64,000 bases of DNA from Bacteroidota bacterium (GTDB lineage Bacteria; Bacteroidota; Ignavibacteria; Kryptoniales; JAKASW01), in assembly GCA_021811615.1 (NCBI GenBank), contig JAJZNW010000055.1, positions 1-64,000 on the forward strand, read 5' to 3'. Position numbers and translations under genes: made by a program. Positions 1 to 9,666 of this stretch are shown piece after piece; the stretch's first letter is position 1; every line of letters begins with the position of its first letter. Under the pieces are notes generated by a model. That model was not told the origin of the DNA. It saw nothing but the letters and a program-made list of their open reading frames with translations, and searched no databases.

Positions 1-3000
1 TTTTGCCAACTGCGCGAGTGCTTTCTGATACTCCTCGGGAATGATCTTCCAGAAATTATCTTTCTCAGTGCTCCAGTTGTTCAATATGAATTCGGCCCGC
101 TTCGAACCGGTGTAATCAAAATGTTTCTGAACCATTGAATGAAGTTCCGTAATGTCCTCGTCGTAAATGAGATACTCTACCGAAACCATGCCATGGTTGA
201 TATATCTTTCGGCCACCTTGTTCGGGTCCCAAATGTAAGCAATGCCGCCGGACATTCCTGCCGCGAAGTTCCGGCCGATCTTTCCGAGGACCGCGACTCG
301 TCCGCCTGTCATGTATTCGCAGCCGTGGTCACCCACGCCCTCGATGACGGCATATGCACCCGAATTGCGTACGGCGAACCTCTCTCCTGCGACTCCGTTG
401 AAGTATGCTTCACCGCTCGTCGCACCGTAAAGACAGGTGTTGCCGATTATTATGTTTTCCGACGGGTCGAAAGTAACCTCCGGAGGGACTTTGACCACGA
501 GCCTTCCGCCCGAAAGCCCCTTGCCGGTATAGTCGTTCGATTCCCCTGTAAGGTCCAGCTCGACACCGTGAGCGAGGAAAGCGCCGAAGCTTTGTCCGGC
601 AGTGCCTCTCATCTCGATCTTTATCGTGCCGTCCGGAAGTCCCTCTTCGCCGTACCGCTTCGCGATTTCACCGGACAGCATCGCACCGACAGTCCTGTTG
701 ATATTCCGGATCCGCTGTTTGATCTGAACGGCTTTGCCATCTTCGAGGGCAGGCTTTGCAAGCCTGATGAACTCATGATCGAGCTGGTTTTCAAGTTCGT
801 GGTTCTGCTCACGAGTGCGGTAAGCGTTCGTTTCGTGAAGCGGGGTTGCTTTGAAAAGCGGCTTCGTGAGATCGAGTCCGCGTGCCTTCCAATGGCCGGT
901 CGGTCTAATCGGAATTATCTTCTCAGTCCTGCCGATCATGTCGGTAAGCTTTCTGAATCCCAATGCCGCCATCAGCTCTCTCACTTCTTCGGCGATATAG
1001 AACATGAAGTTTACGACGTATTCCGGCTTGCCGATGAATTTCTTTCGGAGCTCCGGATCCTGCGTAGCCACGCCGGTGGGGCATGTATTCAGATGACATT
1101 TTCTCATCATGATGCAGCCCTGAGTGACTAACGGGGCCGTTGCGAATCCGAACTCTTCCGCACCGAGAAGAGCTGCTATGACGACGTCTCTTCCCGTCTT
1201 CATTTGACCGTCCGCGGCGAGGTACACGCGATCTCTCAACCCGTTCAACATCAGCGTCTGGTGCGCTTCACTCAAGCCGAGCTCCCACGGCGTACCGGCA
1301 TACTGTATCGAAGAAATCGGGCTTGCGCCGGTGCCGCCGTCGTGTCCTGAAATGAGAATATGGTCCGCATGTGCCTTGGCGACGCCCGCAGCGATCGTAC
1401 CGACGCCCACTTCAGACACGAGCTTGACGCTTACTCTCGCGTTCGGGTTGACGTTTTTCAAATCGAAGATCAGCTGCTTCAGATCTTCGATCGAATAAAT
1501 GTCGTGATGCGGCGGAGGGCTGATCAGCGTGACGCCTGCAATGCTGTGCCGGACTTTCGCGATGACCTTGTCTACCTTGAAGCCGGGGAGTTGCCCCCCT
1601 TCGCCGGGCTTGGCGCCCTGCGCCATCTTGATCTGAAGCTCGTCTGCGTTCACCAGATATTCCGCAGTGACGCCGAACCTCGCGGACGCGACCTGCTTTA
1701 TCGCAGATCTCATGCTGTCACCGTTCGCGAGCCTCTTGAAACGGTCGGCTTCCTCCCCACCCTCGCCGGTATTGGACTTCCCGCCGATCCTATTCATCGC
1801 TATCGCAAGCGACGTGTGGGCTTCGCGCGAAATCGACCCGAAGCTCATGGCACCGGTGGCAAATCGCCTGACAATTCCCTTCGCCGGTTCCACCTCTTCG
1901 ATCGGGATGCTCTGTCCCGATGTGTCGAGCTCAAACAGGCTCCGAAGAGTGACCCGCTTTTTGTCCTGGTTGTTTATGAGATCGGTGTATTCCTTGAAGG
2001 TCTTGTAATCTCCGCGGCTCGTGCTCAACTGGAGTTTCGAAATAGTAAGCGGATTCCAGAGGTGATGCTCGCCGTCTCGCCGATAGTGATAGAGTCCGCC
2101 CACATCCAGCGTGCTCTGGTCGATCTGCGGATCGAGTGCATGGCTATGACGCTTTATCGTCTCCTCCTCCAGCATCTCGAGGCTTAAACCGTCAATCTTG
2201 GTCGGCGTGCCGGTGAAGTAATTCTCCACTATCTCGCTGTCCAGTCCGACCGCCTCGAATATCTGCGCACCGCAATACGACTGCAGTGTGCTGATCCCCA
2301 TCTTGCTGAAAATCTTGTAGAGGCCCTTGCTGACCGCCTTGACGAAATTCTTCTTCGCCGTCTTGTAGTCCTTTATATCGGGGAGAAAGCTTTTCTCCAC
2401 CAGGTAAGCGAGCGTTTCGTAAGCAACGTACGGATTGATTGCATTTGCGCCGTAACCGCAGAGAAGCGCAAAATGGTGTACTTCCCTCGGTTCCCCGCTC
2501 TCTACGACTATTCCGGTCTTCGTCCTCAGACCCGCCCTGAGCAGCGCGTGATGGACTCCCGATGTCGCAAGCAGGCTCGGTATTGCCGCGAGGTTCTGGT
2601 CGACTCCCTTGTCCGAAAGGATGATTAGTGAAATGCCCGACTTGACCGCCTCGACCGCTTCAGCGCAGATCTGGTCCATTCGTTCGCGCATGTTGTGCCG
2701 CACGCTCGGATTAAAGAGGAGTGGTATCGTGATCGATTTGAAATGACCTTTCGCAATGTTCCTTATCTTCTCCATCTGCGAGTTCGAAAGGAGCGGGTGT
2801 TCAAGTTCGAGCCTGTGAGCGTGAAGCGGCGTCTCGGCAAGGAGGTTCTGCTCCGGCCCGACGTAAGTCGTCAGCTCCATGACCAGCTCTTCCCTTATCG
2901 AGTCGATCGGAGGATTTGTCACCTGGGCGAACAACTGCTTGAAATACCTGAAAAGCATCTGAGGTTTCTCGGATAGAACCGCCAGCGAAGCGTCCGATCC

Positions 3001-4533
3001 CATGGAACCGACCGCTTCTTCTCCCTTCATCGCCATTGGGAGAATTACCTGAAAGAGATCTTCCTTTGTATAACCGAATATCCTCTGGCGCATGTGGAGC
3101 GTCTCGAAATCCGCGTTGTAGATCGAGTCGGGAGTCGGCAAGTGAGACAGGTTTATCATATTATCTTTGACCCACTTGCGGTAAGGCTTTTTCGTTACTA
3201 TTTCTCTCTTAACTTCCTCGTCTTCTATAATTCTCCCCTGCTTGAGATCCAGTATGAACATGCGTCCGGGTTGAAGCTTGCCCTTCCTTTCGACGTTGTC
3301 TGCATCTACGCTGAAAGTACCGGCTTCGGAGGTGAGGACGACAAGCCCGTCCTTCGTCACGACGTAACGCGACGGGCGAAGGCCGTTGCGGTCGAGGGTG
3401 GCACCGACGATATTTCCATCGGTGAAGACGACGGCCGCCGGACCGTCCCACGGTTCCATCATGGTAGCGTGGTACTCGTAAAAGGCTTTCCTGTCGGGAT
3501 CCATCAGGTCGTTCTTCGACCACGCTTCGGGGATCATCATCATCATGGCATGCGGAAGGCTGCGCCCGCTCATTACCAGAAGTTCGAGCACTGAATCGAA
3601 AGTAGCCGAGTCGCTCTGCCCTTCCATTATTATCGGAAGCATCCGCTTCAGGTCTTTGCCGAAGTAGGGCGATTCCATGACGTGCTGTCGGGCGGCCATC
3701 CAGTTCTTATTTCCACGCAGCGTGTTTATCTCCCCGTTATGAGCGATCATCCTGAACGGATGAGCAAGATCCCAGGTGGGAAACGTGTTGGTGGAGAACC
3801 TTAGATGCAGCATCGTCATCGCGGACTTCATGTCCTTGTCGCCGAGGTCCTTGTAAAAAGCTGTCAGCTGAGGCGCAAGGAGCATGCCTTTGTAAACGAG
3901 AGTCTTGCTTGAAAATGAAGGGACATAGTACTCGCTTCTGTCGCAGTCGAGCTCGACGCGAACACGGTGATCGATGATCCTTCTGATGGCGTACAGCTTC
4001 CTTTCGAACTCGTCCTGGTTGGATAGGTTCTTTGCGGCACCGATGAAGCACTGCCTGATAAACGGCTGGGTTGCCTGCGCTCCTTTGCCTGGCACCGTCG
4101 GATCGACCGGGACATCCCTCCATCCGAGGAATCTCTGGTTCTCGTCGACGACAATTTTCTCGACTATGTTCTCGACCGCCTTTCTCCTTATTGGATCCTG
4201 CGGAAGAAACATCACACCGACCCCGTACTTACCTTCGGCAGGCAGCTTTATCTTCCGCTCCGCGGCGACCTTGCGAATGAACTCGTCGGGCATCTGGATG
4301 AGAATTCCCGAGCCGTCGCCGGTCTCAGGATCGGCGCCGACCGCTCCACGATGTTGCAGGTTCTTGAGTATGTCGAGCCCCTTATCTATGATGGAACGTG
4401 ACTTCCTTCCTTTTACGTCCGCCACGAACCCCATCCCGCATGCATCATGTTCAAATGCCGCGTCGTACATTCCTTTGTTCATCGTGTCTCTTCCTTTACC
4501 GTCGTTGTCCTTCTGCATTGTTATGTCGTCCAT
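1..4533 (-). CDS. gltB: Glutamate synthase large subunit (partial at window edge)
   Basis: Large (alpha) subunit of NADPH- or ferredoxin-dependent glutamate synthase, which makes two glutamates from glutamine and 2-oxoglutarate. The frame is open from the ATG at 4533 to base 1 (1511 codons), so only the last few codons should be missing; family length is about 1500. The start is supported by AGGAGTGG just upstream. A short propeptide precedes Cys32 in DACGMGF, the expected N-terminal nucleophile of the class II amidotransferase domain after processing. The FMN/synthase domain follows, and a cysteine cluster C1140-x5-C1146-x4-C1151 (CIMMRKCHLNTCPTG) matches the 3Fe-4S ligands. The C-terminal GXGXG beta-helix domain fills the rest, up to the ending KALAQLAK. 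The small subunit GltD would lie to the left, outside the window. With glnA at 44-46 kb this gives a GS-GOGAT pair, although the two are not in one operon. Confidence 0.96.
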   Translation of the reverse strand, partial: MDDITMQKDNDGKGRDTMNKGMYDAAFEHDACGMGFVADVKGRKSRSIIDKGLDILKNLQHRGAVGADPETGDGSGILIQMPDEFIRKVAAERKIKLPAEGKYGVGVMFLPQDPIRRKAVENIVEKIVVDENQRFLGWRDVPVDPTVPGKGAQATQPFIRQCFIGAAKNLSNQDEFERKLYAIRRIIDHRVRVELDCDRSEYYVPSFSSKTLVYKGMLLAPQLTAFYKDLGDKDMKSAMTMLHLRFSTNTFPTWDLAHPFRMIAHNGEINTLRGNKNWMAARQHVMESPYFGKDLKRMLPIIMEGQSDSATFDSVLELLVMSGRSLPHAMMMMIPEAWSKNDLMDPDRKAFYEYHATMMEPWDGPAAVVFTDGNIVGATLDRNGLRPSRYVVTKDGLVVLTSEAGTFSVDADNVERKGKLQPGRMFILDLKQGRIIEDEEVKREIVTKKPYRKWVKDNMINLSHLPTPDSIYNADFETLHMRQRIFGYTKEDLFQVILPMAMKGEEAVGSMGSDASLAVLSEKPQMLFRYFKQLFAQVTNPPIDSIREELVMELTTYVGPEQNLLAETPLHAHRLELEHPLLSNSQMEKIRNIAKGHFKSITIPLLFNPSVRHNMRERMDQICAEAVEAVKSGISLIILSDKGVDQNLAAIPSLLATSGVHHALLRAGLRTKTGIVVESGEPREVHHFALLCGYGANAINPYVAYETLAYLVEKSFLPDIKDYKTAKKNFVKAVSKGLYKIFSKMGISTLQSYCGAQIFEAVGLDSEIVENYFTGTPTKIDGLSLEMLEEETIKRHSHALDPQIDQSTLDVGGLYHYRRDGEHHLWNPLTISKLQLSTSRGDYKTFKEYTDLINNQDKKRVTLRSLFELDTSGQSIPIEEVEPAKGIVRRFATGAMSFGSISREAHTSLAIAMNRIGGKSNTGEGGEEADRFKRLANGDSMRSAIKQVASARFGVTAEYLVNADELQIKMAQGAKPGEGGQLPGFKVDKVIAKVRHSIAGVTLISPPPHHDIYSIEDLKQLIFDLKNVNPNARVSVKLVSEVGVGTIAAGVAKAHADHILISGHDGGTGASPISSIQYAGTPWELGLSEAHQTLMLNGLRDRVYLAADGQMKTGRDVVIAALLGAEEFGFATAPLVTQGCIMMRKCHLNTCPTGVATQDPELRKKFIGKPEYVVNFMFYIAEEVRELMAALGFRKLTDMIGRTEKIIPIRPTGHWKARGLDLTKPLFKATPLHETNAYRTREQNHELENQLDHEFIRLAKPALEDGKAVQIKQRIRNINRTVGAMLSGEIAKRYGEEGLPDGTIKIEMRGTAGQSFGAFLAHGVELDLTGESNDYTGKGLSGGRLVVKVPPEVTFDPSENIIIGNTCLYGATSGEAYFNGVAGERFAVRNSGAYAVIEGVGDHGCEYMTGGRVAVLGKIGRNFAAGMSGGIAYIWDPNKVAERYINHGMVSVEYLIYDEDITELHSMVQKHFDYTGSKRAEFILNNWSTEKDNFWKIIPEEYQKALAQLAK

Positions 4534-4944
4534 TTTTCCACTCCTGCAAAGATTTTTTGACATTATATTAATAACTACATATCACGTCGTTTGCAAGTGT
4601 CTTTTTCTCCAATGAGCTTTTTTCTCCTTATTAATTAAACTTCTGGCCATCTAATTTACAATAATTAAGGCAGTCAAGCTCCAGAGGGCTGAACAGACAT
4701 ACTTTTTGTGGATACCCCCAATTGGGAAGGAAGTTGACCGACTTGTACATCTCAGGACGGAAAGAGCCATCCACCTCCGCGGGTTGCAAACAAATCGCAA
4801 GTTCGGATGCGTGGATTATCCGGTAGGATATCGATGGAAAGACTGACGGCGAAGAGACCGATCGCACTTTGACCCCATCCCCCTCCCCCGGCATGCGAGC
4901 CGGGAGAGGGGAAGCTACTCGAAGTCAATCTCTATTATGGATCG
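4534..4944. other. Intergenic region upstream of gltB
   Basis: About 410 bp between the uxaE stop and the gltB start. The 100 bp nearest gltB are AT-rich and probably hold its promoter (AT-rich stretch about 4555-4640), but I cannot pick a clear -35/-10 pair. The half nearest uxaE holds the GC-rich hairpin listed separately. An 87-codon open frame on the minus strand here has no ribosome binding site or recognisable domain, and I do not call it a gene. Confidence 0.5.
4880..4911. repeat. GC-rich hairpin, REP-like or terminator, after uxaE
   Basis: Inverted repeat with 13-nt arms (4880-4892 and 4899-4911, one mismatch) around a 6-nt loop, 34 bp beyond the uxaE stop. No T-run follows it in the direction of uxaE transcription. 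It may therefore act as an mRNA 3' end stabiliser or be a copy of a dispersed palindromic element rather than a classical intrinsic terminator. Confidence 0.5.
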
Positions 4945-6501
4945 TCACTTCCAGTTTTTGAAAGGAGCCAAATGCCGGTGGAAGTGCTTTATCAAGAGCT
5001 GGTAATGCAGATCCTCGTTTTTCTCCAGGCATTCGTAAATCCTCGTCCTGAAGAGGAACCCGCCCTTTTCATCCTTCTCGGTCAGGACTCTGCCGTATGT
5101 AACGTGAAGCGCCTGGCGGACATCTGCGGACTGGAACAGCCCTTCGAGTTCGTCGTCCCTGTAATCTTTCCCGGCTTTTATTTTCCTCATGTCGGCCGTG
5201 ACATGATAGCTCTTCTTCTCCCCGTCGTACAGGCCGACTGAAAAGTCGAGTATCTTCTTAAAGAGGGGCGCATCACGCATCGCGACCACCTTCAACGCTT
5301 CGAGGTAGCTTGTGCCCGCAGTCTTGACGTGGATCAGCGTCTGTTCGAGTGCACCGACAGCTTCGTACACTCGAAACTTGTCGCTGCCTGAGTGGAAACT
5401 GATCTTGTAATTACCGAAGTACTTCGCGATAGACACGTGTTGCAGATAGTGGTCTTTGAACAACCCGATGTCGCCCTTGTACTCAATTCCCTTTTCGAAG
5501 TCGCCCACGAAGCGAGGAGCGAGGCTCACAAAACCGACTCCCATTCTCTTCAGCTCGCTGACTATGAAGAAATGCTCGAACGGCGTGGTCACAGTATCGG
5601 TCTCGTCTATTGATACTTCTATTTCGCAGGCATAGTCGGCGTGTTTCGTCCTGAGGTGAGTGTGTATCCTTCTGATGTTTATGATCGCCGCCATGTACTT
5701 AAGACATGCCTCGAGGACTTCCCTTTCGTTCGCGGTTATCGAATGGGTGGAATCGAGTTTGAAGGTCTTGTCCTTGTAGCGGTCCAGAAGCTTATCCATC
5801 GAGTCGCCGAAATCCTGCCACGGAAGTGCCTTCACCTTCTTCGTGAGCTCGTCGTGACTCAGTTCGGTAACGCCGTTAACGACATGGTCGCTTGGGTCGA
5901 TCGTGAACATCGTAAAACCGGCCTTGATGAGTCTGTCGACATCATCTGTGGTCTTCAGGTGATCGGCGTCCGCGCCGAAGCCCTTTCTATACCCTTCCTG
6001 AAATACCGCCCATACGGCCGCATCCATCACATCCTCAGGCGTGCGCTGGGTACGGGTGAGCTCCCGGATCGACTGCTGTGCGAGGATCGGCCTGAAGTTG
6101 TATCCCTTCAAAGCACGCAGGTGTCCGGCATTGGCGAGTCCCAACCGGTCGCCGAACCCGTAGGAGTTTGTCAATCCGATGGCCACAGGCCTGGTGAATG
6201 GAAACACGGATTGCAGCTTACTGGCATTATGGTGATTCAACGCGCATTTCTTCACGACGATGCTGCTTCCGTTGGTGGATTGGCTGGACTCTTCTCCCTG
6301 GAAATCTGCCAACGTGTCGCTGCTTCTGGCGGGAGTCACGATATACAGCCATTTTCCTTTTCCATCTCTACCGATGAAGAATTTCGCATCCCCGGCCACA
6401 TTCAGGGACTCAGGATAAACGACGACACCCTCACCGGCCATCGAAGCAAGCGATTGTACGCTCGTGCCGGTTTCTTTCGTTATCACATCTTCAGTTTTCA
6501 T
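4945..6501 (-). CDS. uxaE: Tagaturonate/fructuronate epimerase, UxaE family
   Basis: Cytoplasmic enzyme of about 518 residues with no signal peptide. It resembles the UxaE family, which interconverts D-tagaturonate and D-fructuronate and so bypasses the UxaB/UxaA branch of galacturonate catabolism. The family call rests on overall sequence character, for example the GLTNSYGFGDRLGLANAGH stretch near residues 110-130 and the later ADADHLKTTDDVDRLIKAGFT and EIEVSIDETDTVTTPFEHFF regions, as I recall them from this family. Context supports it: the gene lies 43 bp downstream of an ExuT-type hexuronate transporter, and UxaC, KdgK and Eda are in the same window. Its product would feed UxuB and UxuA, which are not in the window. 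The start has AGAGG 9 bp upstream. Confidence 0.78.
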   Translation of the reverse strand: MKTEDVITKETGTSVQSLASMAGEGVVVYPESLNVAGDAKFFIGRDGKGKWLYIVTPARSSDTLADFQGEESSQSTNGSSIVVKKCALNHHNASKLQSVFPFTRPVAIGLTNSYGFGDRLGLANAGHLRALKGYNFRPILAQQSIRELTRTQRTPEDVMDAAVWAVFQEGYRKGFGADADHLKTTDDVDRLIKAGFTMFTIDPSDHVVNGVTELSHDELTKKVKALPWQDFGDSMDKLLDRYKDKTFKLDSTHSITANEREVLEACLKYMAAIINIRRIHTHLRTKHADYACEIEVSIDETDTVTTPFEHFFIVSELKRMGVGFVSLAPRFVGDFEKGIEYKGDIGLFKDHYLQHVSIAKYFGNYKISFHSGSDKFRVYEAVGALEQTLIHVKTAGTSYLEALKVVAMRDAPLFKKILDFSVGLYDGEKKSYHVTADMRKIKAGKDYRDDELEGLFQSADVRQALHVTYGRVLTEKDEKGGFLFRTRIYECLEKNEDLHYQLLIKHFHRHLAPFKNWK

Positions 6502-6544
6502 TTTATGTCCTCTTATTGATTAACCTCTGATTAAAACTTCCATC

Positions 6545-7927
6545 TTACAGATCGGTGACAAGCTTGTGCCTCGGCACGAACGCCTTCATTATTCCCCATG
6601 CAATCAGGTAACTCAACGCGCATACAACAAACATGATCATGTAAGCATGCTGCGGATCCCTTTTGAACGCATCCGTCAGGTAACCGGCGAGAAGCTGAAT
6701 GATTACCCCACCGATTCCACCGGCAGTGGTCCCAATACCGGTCACTGAGGCGACGGCCTTTTTCGGGAACATATCCGAGACCGTCGTAAACAGATTCGCG
6801 GACCATGCCTGGTGAGCTGTAGTGCCGATACAAATCATCCCGACCGCGAGTGTGACCGCCAGGGACCCGAACCGCGCTACGTCACCGAAATACTGCGTGA
6901 AAAGGACCATGAGCGGAAACAGGGCGATGATGAGCATGGTGGTCATGCGTGCGTTGTAAACGGGCATGCCGCGCTTGATGAACGACAGAGGGATGCTGCC
7001 GCCATAGATGCTACCGATTATCGAAACTCCATACACAATAAACGACGGGAGTATAACCTGGCTTTCCGTCATGTGGAATTGCGAAACCAGGTACGCGGGA
7101 AGCCAGAAGAGGTAGAACCACCATATCCCGTCGGTCATGAATTTGCCGGCGAAAAATGCCCAGGTCTGTCTGTACCGGAAGAGCTTAAGCCAGGGAAGTT
7201 TCCCGGCCTTTCCGTCGGCGGGCTCGTCCTTTTCCGCAGCCTCATCATCGATGTGGATATAGACGCGTTCCGGTTCCTTAAGCCGTTTCTGCTTCGAGGG
7301 AATTTCGTAGAGCCAGAACCAGAAAATCAGCCAAAGGAGTCCTACCGAGCCTGTCAGAATGAACGCCATTTTCCAGCCGTATCCATCTCCGAAGTATATG
7401 AGGCACCATGGCACGAAGATGGCGCCGAGCATTGCCCCGAAATTTGAACCGGCATTGAAGATCGCCGTCGCCAACGCCCTCTCCCGCTTCGGGAACCATT
7501 CCGCTACAGTCTTGACCGATGCCGGAAAATTACCCGACTCACCGACTGCAAAGAGACTCCGAATGAGAATATTCATCGATAAGAGTTCACCGACGAAGGC
7601 GTTGGCGATTCCAAAGAATGACCACGAAACCAGGGAAAGCGCTAGTCCGATCTTCGTTCCTATCTTGTCGATTACCCACCCGCCGAAGACGGTAGCTACA
7701 GCATAGACTCCTGTGAAAAAAGCTGTCAGATATGAAAAGTCTCCGGTAGTCCAACCGAAACCTCCCTGCGCAATGGGCTTGCAGAAAACGACTTCTAGAA
7801 AACTTATTACCTCCCGGTCCATGTAATTGGCGGTCGTCGCAAAAAAGAGCAGCGACACGATCACCCACCGGTATTTGCCTATCTTTGTCTGAGTCGGTAA
7901 GCCGACCTGAGCTTCGGCTGTAGTCAT
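6545..7927 (-). CDS. exuT: MFS hexuronate transporter, ExuT-like
   Basis: Inner-membrane carrier of 460 residues, with about 12 hydrophobic segments split by a hydrophilic loop near residues 220-250 (charged, Glu/Asp-rich), typical of the major facilitator superfamily. The N-terminal part has NYMDREVISF and WVIDKIGTKIG, the loop 2-3 signature, then GESGNFPASVKTVAEWFPKRERA, which closely follows the ExuT branch of the anion:cation symporter family. Members import galacturonate and glucuronate by proton symport. It is followed by uxaE 43 bp downstream, so the pair forms a transport-plus-entry unit. GGAGGA lies upstream of the ATG. The exact substrate (monomer versus unsaturated or disaccharide uronate) cannot be read from sequence. 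Confidence 0.85.
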   Translation of the reverse strand: MTTAEAQVGLPTQTKIGKYRWVIVSLLFFATTANYMDREVISFLEVVFCKPIAQGGFGWTTGDFSYLTAFFTGVYAVATVFGGWVIDKIGTKIGLALSLVSWSFFGIANAFVGELLSMNILIRSLFAVGESGNFPASVKTVAEWFPKRERALATAIFNAGSNFGAMLGAIFVPWCLIYFGDGYGWKMAFILTGSVGLLWLIFWFWLYEIPSKQKRLKEPERVYIHIDDEAAEKDEPADGKAGKLPWLKLFRYRQTWAFFAGKFMTDGIWWFYLFWLPAYLVSQFHMTESQVILPSFIVYGVSIIGSIYGGSIPLSFIKRGMPVYNARMTTMLIIALFPLMVLFTQYFGDVARFGSLAVTLAVGMICIGTTAHQAWSANLFTTVSDMFPKKAVASVTGIGTTAGGIGGVIIQLLAGYLTDAFKRDPQHAYMIMFVVCALSYLIAWGIMKAFVPRHKLVTDL

Positions 7928-7965
7928 ATTTAATTGTCCTCCGGGTGCTCTATTTCGATAATTTG

Positions 7966-7996
7966 CGGATGACGGTAGCGCGTCCTCGGATGACGG
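7966..7996. promoter_or_regulatory. Direct repeats upstream of exuT
   Basis: The decamer CGGATGACGG occurs twice (7966-7975 and 7987-7996), 21 bp apart start to start, that is two helical turns, about 40-70 bp upstream of the exuT start. A looser inverted copy (ATCATCCCG) follows around 8006. Spacing on one helix face suggests a dimeric activator or repressor site, but no matching regulator is known to me. It does not resemble the CGATAACTTAAC repeats elsewhere in the pectin locus. Confidence 0.3.
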
Positions 7997-8106
7997 GTCG
8001 GCGAATCATCCCGACGCCTATCGTTCGTCGACACGCGTACCATGATCCTTATGGTGCACGTTTTCAATTCTTGATCCTCGAACAATTGGATCGCATCATC
8101 TGATAC

Positions 8107-9666
8107 TCATTTTAGAAGCAACAGCTTTTTTGTTTGAGTGAATCCGTTTGACTCCAACCTGTAGAAATAGACTCCACTTGCCAACCCAGTGCCGTCAAAT
8201 CTTACCACGTGCTCTCCGGGCGCCTGTTCACCGTTGACCAGCGTGGAGACAAGTCTTCCGAGTATGTCATAAACACGGAGCGTGACATGACTCATCGCCG
8301 GTATCGAGTATGATATCATCGTGGTGGGATTGAATGGGTTCGGATAATTCTGTTCGAGGACATACTTCGACGGCAATGTCGGCGCCTGTTGAACGGACGT
8401 TAGTCTTGAGAAAGTCCCGTTAACCTGAAGGATGTAGCCCGGGCCATATGTAGCTGTGGACAATGTGTTTACTGTGTCGACCGCCGCGTTTCTTATCGTG
8501 AGACCTGTGCTTGCCGATATCGTGTCATTCTCAAGCAGCATATTCTTCATCGGAAGCTCGGGTAGTCCAACCATTACTCCGGCAGTGGGCGATCCGGTAG
8601 AGACGACGTGGATTATGCTGATGTCGTGAAAATCCGGCGTCGTCGCGGTGACGGGCTGTGCCGGATCGGACTCCGATGCGATCTTGGGATAGTAGCCCGA
8701 AATCCAAATCGGGTTTGCCACGTTTTGCATGGTGAGGTTGCTGTAGACGCAGTGCCTCACATTTCCGCCGTTCCCGCGGTACGATTTGATCCGGATGCCG
8801 TTATCTGTGCCGCTAAACGAACAACTATCCACATACATGCTGTCGACGCCGCCGGACGTTTCACTCCCAATCGACACACCGTGCCCATGAAGAAAAGTGC
8901 AGTCCTTTATCCAGAGCTGAGAACATCCCGCATTCGGGTCGGTAGGATCCGATCTTCCGGATTTGACCGCAATATCGTCGTCGCCGTTGTTTATCAGGCA
9001 ATGTGCGATGTAAACCACGTGACAAGTTGCCGGATCGATGCCGTCCGTGTTCGGCGAATTCGAAGGGGCGAGGATTGTGTCGTATTCAAGAGTATCGTAC
9101 CATGAGTTCTCCAGCGAGACGTTGAACATCGGCGAATTCTCAAGAGTCACGCTGTCTATCACGATATGATTCGTATTCCAGAATTCAATCAGCCGCGGCC
9201 TGGATACCCCGGTGGCTTCATAAGCGGCCCACCACGGTTGGCCGTTGCCGTCTATCGCACCGCCGCCGGTGATGGTAACGTTTGTATCGTGATCGCAGCC
9301 GATAAAAGCAAATGGATCCAGCCCGGCGAATGCAGTATCACTCGATATTGCGTAGAGCGTCGCGGAGCTGTCGATCCGCAGCGTGACGTTGCTTTTCATG
9401 GTGATAGGCCCCGACAGGAACTTCCCGTCTTTCAATTCAACGACGCCCCCGCCGGCATTGTTGGCACTGTCGATCGCGGCCTGAAGGGCTTTCGCATTGT
9501 CGGTTGTACTGTCACCCACAAAATCGCTGGATGATGCCACGAAAAATCTCCTATGCAGCGCACTCCCTGTGCGGCTGCCGGCAAATGCCGGATATGAGAA
9601 TGCGAGTATGACACCCGCAACAATCGTCATGTATACCTTGATCTCGTGCTTCATGTTGTTCGTCAT
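8107..9666 (-). CDS. Secreted GH28 polygalacturonase with T9SS C-terminal domain
   Basis: Exported pectin hydrolase of 519 residues cleaving alpha-1,4-galacturonic acid links. An N-terminal signal segment ends near PAFAG (about residue 30). The parallel beta-helix GH28 domain covers about 38-420 and has all four family motifs: NTDGID (N206-T207-D208), GDDD (D229, D230), HGHG (H262) and RIK (R292-K294). Residues about 435-519 form a T9SS sorting domain beginning YVLEQNYPNPFNPTT and ending in a Lys-rich tail, so the enzyme should be exported through type IX secretion and anchored or released at the cell surface. The ATG overlaps the stop of the upstream PL9 gene by 4 bp (ATGA), indicating translational coupling. 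A later Met5 is an alternative start. Endo versus exo action is not decidable by eye. Confidence 0.92.
   Translation of the reverse strand: MTNNMKHEIKVYMTIVAGVILAFSYPAFAGSRTGSALHRRFFVASSSDFVGDSTTDNAKALQAAIDSANNAGGGVVELKDGKFLSGPITMKSNVTLRIDSSATLYAISSDTAFAGLDPFAFIGCDHDTNVTITGGGAIDGNGQPWWAAYEATGVSRPRLIEFWNTNHIVIDSVTLENSPMFNVSLENSWYDTLEYDTILAPSNSPNTDGIDPATCHVVYIAHCLINNGDDDIAVKSGRSDPTDPNAGCSQLWIKDCTFLHGHGVSIGSETSGGVDSMYVDSCSFSGTDNGIRIKSYRGNGGNVRHCVYSNLTMQNVANPIWISGYYPKIASESDPAQPVTATTPDFHDISIIHVVSTGSPTAGVMVGLPELPMKNMLLENDTISASTGLTIRNAAVDTVNTLSTATYGPGYILQVNGTFSRLTSVQQAPTLPSKYVLEQNYPNPFNPTTMISYSIPAMSHVTLRVYDILGRLVSTLVNGEQAPGEHVVRFDGTGLASGVYFYRLESNGFTQTKKLLLLK

Noticed and set aside
139-1131. 330-codon open frame on the plus strand
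   Set aside because: Lies antisense inside gltB, whose minus-strand frame carries the iron-sulfur and amidotransferase motifs; no domain seen in the plus frame.
4631-4894. 87-codon minus-strand frame upstream of gltB
   Set aside because: No ribosome site, overlaps the GC-rich hairpin and the likely gltB promoter region.
5641-6519. 292-codon plus-strand frame
   Set aside because: Antisense to uxaE; no ribosome site, signal or recognisable family.
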